A DNA stretch of 64,000 bases from Agrocybe praecox (lineage: Eukaryota > Basidiomycota > Agaricomycetes > Agaricales > Agrocybaceae): the NCBI GenBank assembly GCA_964017145.1, contig OZ024842.1:1798001-1862000 (forward strand). Reading direction: 5' to 3'. Of the stretch, positions 1 to 11,969 are shown one piece after another (positions within the stretch are counted from its first letter, which is position 1; each line of letters begins with the position of its first letter). Made by a program: the position numbers and the translations under genes. A model generated the notes under the pieces. The model did no database searches, was not told where the DNA came from, and was given only the letters and a program-made list of their open reading frames with translations.

Positions 1-457
1 CTGCTTGGGTGCTTTGCCCGGCTTCTTTGACGGAGTGGCTTTCTTTGGAGGAGGAGCAACTTTTGGACGGGGCCATTCGAGGTCTCTACTTAGGACAAGA
101 CGGGAGCCAGAAACCCATTCATCAAGACGCTTGTTGAAGGCTTCCCAATGAACGAAATATTCCAATTGATCTGCAGGAGCAGGAGTCGCGGCGTCAGGTT
201 CGGCAGGTTTACTGCGCTGAGCATAGGAATTGACAGGTTTATCGCGGATGGATAAGATTTCAGCTAGGCGTTCCTCTGTCTCGCCATTGGGACCAGGGCG
301 GCGAATATAGATTTTGCAACCAACGGTCACTGTCTGCGGATGCGCTTAGTCATGGTTGCTAGATAACCGCTGGCAAACTTACCTGAATGCTGTATGTTCC
401 GCCGGGCGTAATTGGCGGAGGAGACCCATCTACTGGCGTCGGTGCTTGCGATACCAT
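1..457 (-). CDS. ESA1: MYST histone acetyltransferase Esa1/KAT5, 5' part only
   Basis: This is the N-terminal part of the catalytic subunit of the NuA4 complex, which acetylates histones H4 and H2A in the nucleus. Two exons are visible: 457-383 (25 codons starting MVSQAPTPVDG) and 333 to the window edge, joined across a 49 bp GT-AG intron. Exon 2 encodes the Tudor-knot/chromo-barrel domain, recognisable from RRPGPNGETEERLAEIL, EYFVHWEAFNKRLDEWV and SRDLEWPRPK, which match the Esa1/Tip60 pattern ERLAEILSI...FYVHY..YNKRLDEW. A Lys/Pro-rich linker (KKATPSKKPGKAPK) follows and runs off the window, so the zinc finger and acetyl-CoA domain are not seen. It is divergent from the DBP7 gene across about 215 bp. 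The assignment is firm; the stop lies outside. Confidence 0.9.
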
Positions 458-671
458 ACAAAAATCGAAGAAAAGTGTCTAATTTGAAGAGAAAAAGAGC
501 CAGAGTGCCTCGACACCCTCAAATCCAGCCAAAACTGAAGAACAACGCAAAACCTGACTCGTTTCCTTACGTAAGCAACATGTCAGATTCGTACTGATGC
601 ACGGGGTTGCCTCAAAATTATTTGGACTTTGAAAATAAAGTGAATACCAAGGTTCTCTATTTCTTACCGGC

Positions 672-3276
672 ATGGATGATGACTTAGTTCTCAATATAGC
701 TAATGACGATAATGCTTTTACAAAGCACGTTTCTGGCAAAAAAGGTGGAAGATGGACCGAAAGGTGCGTAAAGCTATGATCTTTCTTTTGCTTTCTTTTC
801 TGACTGTATTTCAAGACTAAAGGTTAATCGCACCCTTAAGCGTAAAGCTAGAACAGATGACAAGAAAATACCAGCCTCGACCCGCTCCGTACCTTCAAAT
901 TCAACAGAGGACCGTCCACGAAAAAAAGCCCGTGTAGAAAGTGTCCGAAGTAAACCAAGAGAAGCGGTCCATCTACCAGAAAGCTCTCCGCAAGCACCCT
1001 CCAAAATTGCCAAGCAACCAAAATCGAGCGCACAACAACCTGCACGACCTACTCAGATCATTTCTTCCCTGTTTTCCTACAACCCGAAAGTCGAAGCACC
1101 AACCCCCCAGACGGGCGTTGTGAAGCCATCTGCCCCAAGTAATGCGCCTCTGGATTCATCAACCTTTGCAGGCTTGGGTCTTAACCCTCTGCTTATTTCA
1201 CATCTCACAAATAAGATGACCATCCAAAAACCTACAGCCATTCAGCGTGCTTCTCTCCCAGTTCTCCTCTCAACTCTACCTTCAAAAGCATCCCGCGACG
1301 TTTTCCTGCAATCTCAGACGGGTTCTGGAAAAACACTATCATACCTGCTCCCTATCATTCAAGACCTCCTTCCTCTTAGTTCTCTATCATATATCGACCG
1401 GTCAATAGGTACCCTCGCTATCATCATTGCACCCACTCGCGAATTGGCAAAACAAATCTCTGATGTATTGGAAGCTCTCTTAAAGATGAGACTACGGGCA
1501 GAAGATGAGACCGCCGATTTAGCTGACGCATCATCTCCGATGACCCGTTGGCTTGTATCTGGACTATTAATTGGTGGAGCGACCCGGACTCACGAAAAGG
1601 CGAGACTACGGAAAGGTCTGCCCATCTTGGTTTCTACACCAGGTCGTTTACTGGACCATCTGCAAAATACCTCCTCGTTTAACGTTGGGAAATGTCGTTG
1701 GCTAATTCTCGACGAAGCAGATCAACTTATGGAGCTAGGATTCGAGGAAACTATCAAAGGAATTATTCAAGGCCTTGATGGTCGTCGCCGGTTAGCTCAG
1801 CAAGCTATGGCAGAAGGGAAGAGCACGGAAGTTGGGTCGTGGGATTGGGAACGTCGCAGAAGGACAGTTTTATGTTCAGCGACTATTCGCGAAGATGTCC
1901 AGAAGCTGTCCGGCACCACACTAGTGGAACCACTGATGGTAAAGGCCACAGAAGTCGACAAGCAGGACAAGCAGGATATCTCGAGCCCGGAAAAATCTTT
2001 AATCTCTGGAGCTACCGAGTCGTTCACACCGCCATCCCAACTTTCTCAGAAATTTGTTACTGTCCCTCTAAAATTGCGTCTGGTTGGTTTAGTCGCACTC
2101 CTGCGGAAACTGGTTGCAGAGACTCAAGTGCGCAAAGGAGCAAAAATCATCGTTTTCCTCAGCTGTACGGATTCTGTCGACTTTCACTTCAACCTGTTAG
2201 GTGGTTCCACCATGGGGGACTCTGAGCCAGAAGCATTAGACGAAGATTCTGATAAAAACGACTCTGATGATGAAGAAAACGACGAAAAGGCTAGCGTAAA
2301 ATCAAACCAGCCAGAGAAAGTTGAAGCTACGTGTCCTCTGTTGCCAGATGTTAAAATATATCGTCTACATGGTTCCCTCCCTACTGGTGCCCGTCTCGCC
2401 GCCTTGAAAGGGTTTGCTGGTGGTCAAGGAAAGAATAAGCAGCCACAGGAAGCACCTGCTGTACTATTCTGTACCTCGGTTGCTTCTCGTGGTCTTGATC
2501 TTCCTCTCGTCCGTGCCGTTGTCCAATACGATCTTCCGACGGAAGGTGGTGCCACCGAGTATGTCCATCGAGTCGGTCGTACAGCTCGTGCTGGAAAAGG
2601 AGGTGAAGCTTGGGCATTTGTGGCTCCTAGTGAAGTGGCTTGGGTAAAATGGGTTGAAGGGAAAATGCAGGGCGAAGAAGCAAATGCAAAGGTTCAATTA
2701 GCAGGTGTCCCCGTGGAAGACCTACTTCGATCTGGATTTGGTGGAAGAGGTTCTGAGTATGAACAACGTGCTACAGAGATTCAACTCGCATTTGAAAGAT
2801 GGGTATTGCGAAACAAAGACGTGAGTTCAACAAAATCTCAATATTCCTTTTGATCCAATCTAACATAATCACAGAATGCACTCTTAGCTCGCAAGGCTTT
2901 CCTCTCTCACATGCGCGCGTACTCCACTCATCCATCAAGCGAGAAACATATCTTCCATATTCGTAACCTCCATATGGGACATTTAGCTAAGGCGTTTTCC
3001 CTACGGGATGCTCCCAAAGCTGTTAAGGTTGCTCATGGCGGTTCGACCAAGAAGTACCACCCGAAGGTCAAATCCCATCGCGAGAGCAATAAAGAGAAAC
3101 CTGCTGGGTCCAAGGAGTGGGATAGAGACCATAGTGGCGATGCAGAAAGACGCATGCAAGCTGTTGTACGTGCCCAAGGTCGCCTTACCAAGCAGGGAGG
3201 CGTCATGGCGAGCATGGGCGCTTCCGAGTTTCAGGTTTCAGGGATTGCTGAACTTGAGAAAATGCTTGGAAGATGA
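672..3276 (+). CDS. DBP7: ATP-dependent RNA helicase Dbp7 (DEAD-box)
   Basis: Nucleolar DEAD-box helicase needed for 60S ribosomal subunit assembly. Exons 672-763, 816-2820 and 2875-3276 join in frame to 832 residues. The start MDDDLVLNI is followed by GGRWTERLK, the conserved N-terminal Dbp7 element. Helicase motifs are visible: Q motif region [14 protein letters not shown], motif I SQTGSGKT, Ia APTRELAKQ, motif II as DEAD in [14 protein letters not shown], motif III as CSATI, motif VI as [13 protein letters not shown] followed by AWAFVAPSE, which is characteristic of Dbp7. An acidic insert ([15 protein letters not shown]) lies between the two RecA lobes. The C-terminal extension ends in a basic tail. 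Length fits the family (yeast 742). The second intron falls just after the helicase core. Identification is strong; the first intron was set by frame continuity. Confidence 0.93.
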
Positions 3277-3508
3277 TCCAGTCTTAGGTCTTTGTATCCA
3301 TCTTTTATTCTATTCGTGTGTATCAGAAGTAAGGTAGAAATTATGATTTCTCTAATGTCTTTGGATGTGATCTTTTGGCTTACTTGCCCCGAGCATTGAT
3401 CCGGCACTCGGATTTCTTCCCACGTATCGGCTCGGTGGTTGTTACCGTCAGTCGCCACGTCCCAATAAATCTCCACGTCGACTTCTACTTTCTTATCCTT
3501 ATACCATC

Positions 3509-5219
3509 ATGTTCGGTCGAGTCAGCTTTGCTTTCGTTGTCGTTTCTCTAGTGGCCTTCTTCTGCGCCCAGTCTGCAGATGCCGCAAAAGGTCCTAAAGT
3601 GACCAACATCGTTTACTTCGATATCAAGCAGGGCGATGTCGAGCTTGGACGCAGTATGTTACTTTGTGTTTACACATCCTAAACTTGGATGTATATTAAT
3701 GATAACTGGTTTCTAGTCAAGATAGGTCTCTTTGGAGGAGTGCGTTTCTTGCTTTAGCGATATTCTGTCTATTTTATACTCACGCTCACGATTCGCGTCC
3801 CTTTAGACTGTACCTAAGACCGTTGAAAACTTCCGTGCCCTTGCCGCTGGCAAGAACAAGGAGGGCGAAGAACTTGGCTTCGGATACAAAGGCTCGAAGT
3901 TCCACCGTGTTATCAAGGATTTCATGTAAGCTGAGCGATCATCTTACCCTGACATATCGTATTGATACCTACATTTAACTAGGATCCAGGGTGGTGACTT
4001 CAGTAAGTCGAGCAACTTTTAGATTGTTTTCGACCCTCTTACGAGACCTATAGCTCGTGGTGACGGAACTGGTGGAAAGGTCGGTTCGATTGCATATCTA
4101 TGTATTACTTCTTATTTATTGATATACATATATTCTAGTCTATCTACGGTGACAGGTTTGCCGACGAGAACTTGTGTGTTTTGTCCTTATATGTCTTGGG
4201 TGGTCTCCTTACTTTCGTCTAGCAAACTCCGTCACACTGGTCCCGGTATCTTGTCCATGGCTAATGCAGGCAAGGATACCAACGGTATGTGCCCCTTTGT
4301 GACTGCTCGTGCTGCCTTACTGACGGATAATTGTACAGGTTCTCAATTCGTAAGTTAAACTGTGTCCTCCGACATTGCTCCTCTGAGTTTTTTCTTGCTC
4401 GCAGTTCATCTGCACTGTCCCTACCAGCTGGCTCGATGGCCGCCATGTAAGCATACATACAATGAAGCGTTGGATGTCTTATTCATTGCTCTTCGTAGGT
4501 CGTTTTCGGAAAGGTTCTTGAAGGAATGGATATCGTCCATAAGATTGGTGCGTTTGAATAATTCATCAACTTAAATGACATTGTGTTCAACGTCTCATTT
4601 CTTATATAGAAAACACGCCCAAAGGTTCAGGCGATCGCCCCGCAGTTGATGTTATCATCGCCGACTCTGGAGAGGTGTGATGCATCCTACATAATCATTC
4701 TACATCTTACTGACATAGTAATCAGCTCCCATTGCCACCACCTACCAAGGATGCTGACGGCAAAGAGGTACCTTTCCACGCCGAGCTTTAATGCTCGTTC
4801 TGTGTCCAAAAATTATCGTATGAATAAATACATAAATTTATCTATAGGACGACGAAACTGCGATACTTGAACCAACTAAGACGAAAGCTGCAGCTCAGGA
4901 GCTTACTACCGAAGCGACAAAAGCTGCAGTGGTTGCTGAGGAGAAAATTACCGGTACTGATGATGCCCCAACGACACCAGCGGCTCATGCCACTGCTGCA
5001 GATGATGATGACATCGACAGTGAAATTCCTGCTTCCACAACATCAGGGACTGGACCCATCCCATCCCAGAGCTTTGCCAATTTCTTTTACCTTGTCATCA
5101 TCTTTGGCATCTTAGTTGGAGCATTTATCTGGATGGGAGGCCTGCGATACATTGGCCGATTTTTGCCTGGAGGTCACGCCCGTTACAGTAAAGTTGCTGC
5201 CGATGACTTGCCAAAGTAA
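3509..5219 (+). CDS. Secretory-pathway cyclophilin (peptidyl-prolyl isomerase) with C-terminal membrane anchor
   Basis: Peptidyl-prolyl cis-trans isomerase of the cyclophilin B type, predicted to act in the ER lumen. Thirteen exons separated by short introns can be followed, giving roughly 335 residues. The N-terminus [18 protein letters not shown] is a signal peptide. The cyclophilin core follows: [51 protein letters not shown], the last with the usual catalytic surroundings. After the domain comes about 60 residues of Thr/Ala/Asp-rich low-complexity sequence (residues DDDDID), then a hydrophobic helix [20 protein letters not shown] and a short basic tail. This architecture suggests a type I membrane-tethered cyclophilin in the secretory pathway rather than a soluble one. 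Several exons are very small (about 11-35 nt), so individual boundaries are less certain than the identity. Confidence 0.85.
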
Positions 5220-5620
5220 AAACACAATTTATCTTATGGTTTTGAATGCCATACCAACAACCTGCTTTTAGACGCATGGCTTAATCCTGGAAGCCAAGAT
5301 CTTTTCAAGGCGGTTTTGAGTTGTTTTGACAGGCAGGGTACCCCAACGACGATCTTTGCGAAGTAACCCCTCGATTCTTAATAAACCTCATAAATCCCAC
5401 TTGTAATTTATTTCCCCGGATTGAAATTTTAGCTAGACAACTTGTAAATATACATTTAGGTAACATACGGTTAGACTGGTCAGGAGGAAGACCGGGAGCC
5501 TGGATGCAATTAACCATGCGACCGAAAGCACGACGTGAGAGTCAATGAAAACATGGGGTATATTGAAGGGTGTCCCACTAATTTTACATACATACAGTTT
5601 GTTCCTGGGGATAAAATTAC
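5220..5620. other. Intergenic, convergent 3' ends
   Basis: Region between the cyclophilin stop and the stop of the oppositely oriented GH45-like gene. No coding potential or RNA gene was seen; it presumably holds the two 3' UTRs. Confidence 0.6.
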
Positions 5621-6644
5621 TCAAATGAGAAGTAGCACGAAGCCCGCCGACAAAGTCAGAGTTAAAACCGGGATCAGAACATTCGGTCTACATCTAGAAT
5701 CATTGGTGGAAGTATCAGGTCTGAATAATCCAGCCGGGCGCGGCCAAGGTAAAATTAGCGTTGCTCATGAAGACAATTGAAAATAAACAAGAATATCAGG
5801 AACTTACGGGATGCCGTTTTGCTCAGAATAGGATGGGCAGATATTGGTTACATTCCCCGGTGTTGGATCTGCTGGACAGCAAGCAGATGACTCTAAAGCT
5901 TTAACGCTTCCCAGCGCCGCAGCATTGTTGGAACCTGCCCAACTATCTAAACAAGGAACGCTTTGATAAGTTATATTCCAAACACCGAAATCCTGGGTTT
6001 CAAGAGATTCAGAAAGCATACTAAAAAGAAAAAATCGAGTTCGCTGACAAACCTTGTAGCCATAAAGTGCTTCATCAGAAGGAAAGAAGTCGTCTGGAAT
6101 GGATGTCGAGGGGTATGCAAGATCGAAGTTGAGATAGGCACCGGCGCTAACAGATTGAAAGGGAGACACCGGTTAATGACTCACGAGACAGAGAAGCTCA
6201 AAGTATGAATCTCACGAGTTGGGTTTCGTTGTTGTCCCAGAACACCAGCCAGTCTCTGATAAAGGACAGAGGTCGGTGATTTTGATAACTATTGATTTTA
6301 CAACCGATGGAAAGAAAGGAGGAGTTGCAACTACTGGATTCAGCAGTGTCAGATTGAAGCACCTTCCACATCCGGGACCTTGTAAGGAAAAAATATATTC
6401 AATACTTTGGGAGCATGAATAGCAGGGTAAACATACCATAGTTTGTGCTACTTCCATAAGCCATCTGTGATAAAGCTGCAGTAGGGTAATTCGTGCTAGA
6501 AGGGGTGCATCCGCAAGCTGCAACATCTCCCGAGGGTAGGGTATAGTGTGACATTGTTGCCAGTCCATTGTCTGGATAATCAATCCATTGAGAAAGAGCG
6601 ACATTGAAGAGAAGAAAGACCAGGGAAAGACAGAAAAAAAACAT
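5621..6644 (-). CDS. Secreted GH45/expansin-like protein with predicted GPI anchor
   Basis: Predicted cell-wall or cell-surface protein of the double-psi beta-barrel GH45/expansin-like group. Exons 6644-6437, 6378-6216, 6146-6053, 5992-5808 and 5720-5621 join in frame to 249 residues. The start MFFFCLSLVFLLFNVALSQ is a signal peptide; an upstream in-frame ATG at 6665 would add seven residues. Fold markers are VAACGC, GPGCGRCFNLTL, IKITDLCPLSETGWC and LNFDLAYPS, which align with basidiomycete GH45 subfamily C cellulases (CGRCF, VTDLCP, FHFDI). The Asp in the NFDLA segment sits where GH45C has its acid. The last exon encodes a small polar stretch followed by VLIPVLTLTLSAGFVLLLI at the very end, the shape of a GPI-attachment signal. 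It could be an endoglucanase or a non-hydrolytic loosenin-like protein; the sequence does not decide. Confidence 0.78.
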
Positions 6645-6879
6645 GTTTGTGGGTGGAGAGAACAAGACTATGAAGACATCAATGTAATGGTAGGAGAAAG
6701 AGAATTGCCATTGAGGAGCACGGGTGTTACACCACAGTGGCTACACAGTGTTGGGCCAAAAATACCGGAGGGCCCAAAATGATGGGAGGATGTACAGCCA
6801 CGACTGCCGACGGGATCAAATGCACTTCAGTTACATACACCACCAACCTTGAATCCTGATTTTCTCTGCATCGCGTCTA

Positions 6880-9264
6880 ATGAAGGTCGCATACCCAGCT
6901 TCTCATTCATTTGAAAAGCTCGAATCCCCTTTCCTTTCCCTCAAAATCGCAAGACATTCACCATGCTCAAAGTGCAATGACTGTCTGGGCCTTCATCCTC
7001 CTTACAAAGTCGACGTTGTTCTCGATGAAAATGACTCAAGCTTGGGCGACCTCGGACAATACGGCTCAGACGACGACGAAGAAGTTGCCTCCTCCTATCT
7101 AGAAACTTGTGGTTGTGGTCATGACGTGAAGCAGCATAACGCCGATGAAGCTTTACTCGGACGATCAGAGTTCGCTCGCAGAGGTCGCGTCGCGATACGG
7201 CTTGATGAGTTATTAAAGGTAGGCGTGTTGTTCCCTTGTGCTGCTGCGCCACAGTAATGCTAATGTGCGTAGGTGTGGCTCTCCTCTCTTGAGGCTTTTA
7301 TTGTTTTCCAACATGAACACATAGGATTCAGGCCGTCTACTGGATTTCGAGTATACAGATGACGACATAATATCTCTACGAAAACAAATGTCCCATCCAA
7401 TATCGCAAGTCAGCCTTGCGAATACAGGTTCTTCCCCAGGTATGTTGTATATATATGTGAACACTCAATGTCTCTCCTTATTCACTGTTTATTAGATGGT
7501 CGGGTGAAAAGTGCACCTCCTCGATCCCCCTCGACTTCGTCAGCTCTTAGTGATATACCTAACAAACCGCCCAGGAAACGTCGTGCTTCTTCCTCATCCT
7601 TGACTGACGCCGAAAACGAGGAGCAAGAAGAGGAAGAGGACGACGACGAACTAGAAGAACCACTAGCCGCTCGCCTGACAATGGGATCTCGTTCCATACC
7701 AGGGAAACGAAGCGGGAAACAACCTCCCGGAAAGAAGACCAAAAAAACACACACGCTCCCTGGTAAGGCCTCTAGTTCAAATGATGACAATAGCAAATCA
7801 TTACCAAGCGTAAACGGCAAAATGAACGGGATCAAAGGTCTTGAATCAAGAATAAAACTGGAGGAGAAGATGGATGAAGGCCAGCTAAGTCGGCTGACCG
7901 CTGGTATACCCATAGACGTTGTGGGGCGGTCCTCGGCAGGGGTGTGTACTTGACAAAAAAAATTGCGTTTAGGTCAATCATGTTAACTCAACATCGTTGG
8001 ATCTAGCCTCCAGTACGGGGAGAAAAGCCCTCGGCCGTCGAGCTACGGAAAGGACTGATACGAATAGTACCAGTCGACAACGACAGAGAGCCACGTTCGC
8101 TGGTTATTCTTATGGGCCTCAAAACGCTGTTCCAGAAGCAGTTGCCGAAGATGCCTAGGGAGTACATCGCCCGTCTGGTCATGGATGTTAATTCAAGGTC
8201 TTTGGCTATTATCAAGCATGGCTTTAAGGTTGTCGGTGGTATCTGTTATCGACCGTTCGTCCAGAGGGGATTTGCAGAAATCGTATTCTTTGCTACAAAT
8301 TCAGCCGATCAGGAAAAGGTGTGTCACATCCTGAGTTTGAACACCATCTTCCAAGGTCTGATTTTTACAGGGTTACGGTGGTATGCTCATGGACCACTAC
8401 AAAGCACACATTCGGAAGACATACCCTGACATGATGCACTTCCTGACTTATGCCGACAACTATGCTGTGGGTTACTTCGAGAAACAGGGGTTTTCCAAAG
8501 AAATCTCTCTCAATCGATCAGTATGGGCTGGGTACATCAAAGACTACGAAGGAGGAACAATCATGCAATGTACTATGCTTCCCAAGATAGATTACCTCGA
8601 TAAACCGGCCACTTTCAAGAAACAGCAAGAAGCTATCATGTCCAAAATTCGGCAGATGTCAAAGTCACATATTGTATACCCAGGACTACCGCAGTTTCAG
8701 CCTGGAGCACCGAACATTACCCTTGACCCGAAGGAGGTGCCTGGGCTAAGTGAGTTATTCCTCTTTGTTTAATAAAAATGCATATTGATACGTCTCGCCA
8801 TAGGAGAAACAGGATGGACGCCAGAGATGGCTGTTCTGATGGCTCGTCAGCCAGTCAAGAACAGCGTGAAAGCTCTTATGGAGAAAATTCTAGAAGAGTT
8901 AATGGAAGAACCCAGAGGCTGGGCATTCCGACAACCAGTAGATCCCAACGATGTTCCAGATTACTTCGACATCATTAAGCACCCTATGGGTAAGTTCCTT
9001 TTTCTTCGAACGAACGAACGACGAAAACGTGAGATAATGAATGATAATCTCTCTCTCTCTCTTTCCTTCCAAGATTTCTCCACGATTTCACACAAGATAT
9101 CCACAAACCAGTACAAGACATTCGATTCCTTTGTGGATGATGTTCAGTTGGTGTTTGACAATTGCCGGTTATATAATCCGGAAACGACTGTCTATGCAAA
9201 GAACGCAAGACACATGGATCAACAGTTCAAGGACATATTGAATAGGCACTTATCTGAGAAGTAA
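6880..9264 (+). CDS. GCN5: Histone acetyltransferase Gcn5 (GNAT domain + bromodomain) with PCAF-N-like Cys-rich N-terminus
   Basis: Catalytic subunit of SAGA/ADA-type coactivator complexes acetylating histone H3. Exons 6880-7218, 7325-7439, 7496-7941, 8007-8318, 8371-8749, 8804-8989 and 9074-9264 give 655 residues in frame. Residues about 10-150 carry Cys pairs (CSKCNDCLGLHPP, YLETCGCGHDVKQH) and RRGRVAIRLDELL, resembling the PCAF N-terminal domain; yeast Gcn5 lacks this. A Lys-rich acidic linker follows (EEQEEEEDDDELEE). The GNAT part shows FQKQLPKMPREYIARLV, GGICYRPF, FAEIVFFA, then GYGGMLMDHYK and TYADNYAVGYFEKQGF. The bromodomain shows WAFRQPVDPNDVPDYFDIIK and DNCRLYNPETTVYAKNA. In acetyl-CoA motif A the usual Q-x-R-G-Y-G is QEKGYG, split by an intron between K and G. 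Identification is firm. Confidence 0.93.
9049..9062 (+). repeat. (CT)7 microsatellite in a GCN5 intron
   Basis: Seven CT units form the pyrimidine tract upstream of the acceptor of the last GCN5 intron. A short GAAC-type tandem lies just before it near 9007-9020. Confidence 0.7.
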
Positions 9265-9582
9265 TACTACTAGTGTGTTTGGTTTTTGGTCGTGTACGCT
9301 TACCTGGCGGAGCTCTTTCGCTTTGTATCACGATATTTATTTTCTATTAGTCGTAGCTGTTGTCATGTTTTTCCTTGCTTTCTGGGTCTTTCTACTTTAT
9401 GTAAATTTATGTACTTTTATACGCCATATACATATAACAATTTACTAGTTCCTCAGTGGACAACTTTGACTTCGAAATTTGAACTTTGGTTTATTGCTTG
9501 TGGATCGAATAAATTACATTGTTTGGTGTTTATGGTTACAATACGACACGTAGATAAAAATATACAAAGGTCGGGAAACCGT
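9265..9582. other. Convergent intergenic region, GCN5/FDH
   Basis: AT-rich spacer between two converging genes with no recognisable coding or RNA feature. Confidence 0.5.
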
Positions 9583-11279
9583 TCAGCGTTGACCGTCTGA
9601 CAAGGTATAGTTAAGCAAGCTATTCATGACAGAAATCTCGAAAAGCACTCACAAGCCTTGGTCTCGTACTTGCCGAGTCCGACGATGATGTTCTGAGCTT
9701 CTTGATCCTTGTTGTTGAGGTAGTTATCAAGGATGCTCTTAGCACCATTGGCGTAGCGAGCCTGGGCATCGAGGGTCGTTCCGGAGTAGTGAGGAACCAT
9801 TCCGTTACCACCACCCAGGGGGTTCTTGACGGTACGCCAGACGTGGTCTTTGGGAGCGGGTTGTACGTTCCACACATCACCTGTTCATTTGATCCAGTAT
9901 AAGCATTTTTCCGGCTTGGAATGGGAGGCAGGCCAGAGAAAACATACCAGAGTAACCAGAGAGCTGACCGCTCTTGAGAGCCTCAGCGACAGCATCCTTG
10001 TCACAGATGGCACCACGAGCAGTGTTGACGAGCCAAGCACCCTTCTTGAAGTGCTTGAGGAGCTCTGCGTTCACGAGACCCCTTGTGCCTTCGTGCAAAG
10101 GGCAGTTGACGGTGACAACATCACACTGTGGAGGTGATGCTTAGTTATATGAACATCAGAGAATTATGCGATAGAGGCGTACTTGGGAGACAAATTCCTT
10201 GAGGTCCTCAACACGGCGAGCCTTGACAGCCTCTGCAGCAGCTATATCCAACTGTAAGAAGTTGTTGAATGAAGAGGATACTGACACACGTACCAGCTGG
10301 GAGGGGTGCGTAGTCGTAGTAAAGGAGTTCCTTGCAGTCGAAGGGAACCAATCGTTGGAGGACACGGTAGCCGATACGGCCAGCACCGATGGTACCGCAA
10401 ACCTTGCCTTCAAGATCGAAGGCGTTTCGGGCAATGTCAGATACTTGCCAGTCACCGCGTTCGATCATCTCGTGAGCGGGAACGAAGTTGCGGACGAGGA
10501 GGAGGATGCTCATGACGACGTGTTCGGCGACGGACACAACATTAGAACCGGACACCTATGATAGGATTATGAGGATAAGTGATTACTTGAGAATGACACC
10601 CACGAACCTCGAGGACTTGGATTCTGTGGTCGACGGCGGCATTGAGGTCAATGTGGTCAGAACCGACACCAGCAGTGATACAGATTTTCAGGTTCTTGGC
10701 CTTCTCAATGAGGTCGCGAGTCAAGTAGCTGTATAGCGTCCTTCAGTGTCTTGCACAAATAAACCAATAAAAGGTTTTTACCCAGGGTGGAAAGGAGTGG
10801 TGATCAAAACTTCGGCCTGGGTAAAAGAAGAGTTCTAAGGAGCTGAAAGATTTTCGTGGTCAATGATTACTCACATCGACGATGTGCTTCTGGAAATCAC
10901 TGTTTTCACCCTCTTTGCTGCTGGAGACCTGGAGATAAAATTCATGCCAAAACGCGCAAAAACCATGTAGCAGGATCAACGTACTGTCGGATATGAGATC
11001 AATATAAATATAGAATTAACACATCAATTATAAAGTACTCACCGATGAGTTCATGTCCTTGACTTTCGAGCCAATCCTTGATGCCAAGCTACATAAAACC
11101 ATGAGTGCTCTTAATCATAAAAGATATACGCAAGAGTTGCACACCTTATTTTCGACAGTGCCAAGAAGACGGGGTTCTTCCTGAGCAGCCTTTCCACCGT
11201 CGTAGAGAATAGCAAGGACCTATGTAATGACGTCAGAGACATGGAATTAGGGGCGATGTCACTCGAGTTTCACCTTCAT
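9583..11279 (-). CDS. FDH: NAD-dependent formate dehydrogenase
   Basis: Oxidises formate to CO2 with reduction of NAD+. Wood-decay and litter fungi use it to dispose of formate arising from oxalate. The gene starts at 11279 with a two-codon first exon (ATG AAG), then [21 protein letters not shown]. The D-isomer-specific 2-hydroxyacid dehydrogenase signatures follow in order: [28 protein letters not shown], the NAD-binding [38 protein letters not shown] with the catalytic Arg, and [17 protein letters not shown] with the catalytic His and the FDH-specific SGTTLDAQ. The coding sequence ends in a 14 nt last exon (9596-9583) completing AYGQR and stop. No mitochondrial presequence is visible, so it is probably cytosolic. 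About 358 residues, normal for the family. About eight introns. Confidence 0.93.
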
Positions 11280-11969
11280 GATATTTTAGTGAGGGTAAGA
11301 TTGTAAGAGATATCTGGGATGTAGGAAAACTGAGAGACAAAGTCACTGAGCCTTTTATGCATTAGTTGTACATGCCATAAAGCGTGGGCGCGGAATCGTA
11401 TAAGGCGGGTATCAGATGACATGAAAGCCTGGTAAAACCCCTGTTCCGAAGGGAAACACTCACTTTCCATTACCCGTTCTTCTCCAAAGATCACGTGTGT
11501 TTACCGTACAGAACCTTTCAACCGTCTTGTTCCGGAATACCACAAGGGCCAACAGCAATAATAGCACCTCTGAGCAGCCATGTTCCGACCTGGGAATGAC
11601 GACCCGATTTTTAGCGAGACAGCGCTAAGATAGTAGATAATCATGCAGAGTGCACTGAGACAGAACTCTGTAACACTGTTCTCATTTGTGGGTGAAGAAG
11701 TGTCCTTTTCAAGATGTAAGCGTGGTAACAATGTCATAATGCCACGGGAAACCAGCTCTCTTTTCTCTTCTTTAAATACACGGTATGAGTAAGCTCCCAT
11801 AGAGTTGCTCTGTGAGCAGCATTTTCAGAGCAAAGTGCATTTGATTGGTGATGATGAATTACAATAGGTAGACCTAAAAATACGTATAAGATGGTCAGAT
11901 GTTATCTTTGGAGTGACGGGGAAGAACGTACTATACATAAAACAGATTAACCACCACAATTCCCCAATG
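11280..11969. other. Intergenic region, FDH upstream
   Basis: Contains the FDH promoter side and the 3' side of the EXS gene. Only short open frames without family resemblance were seen. Confidence 0.5.

Noticed and set aside
11501..11800. 99-codon minus-strand frame between FDH and the EXS gene
   Set aside because: Composition and sequence show no resemblance to known proteins; probably non-coding.
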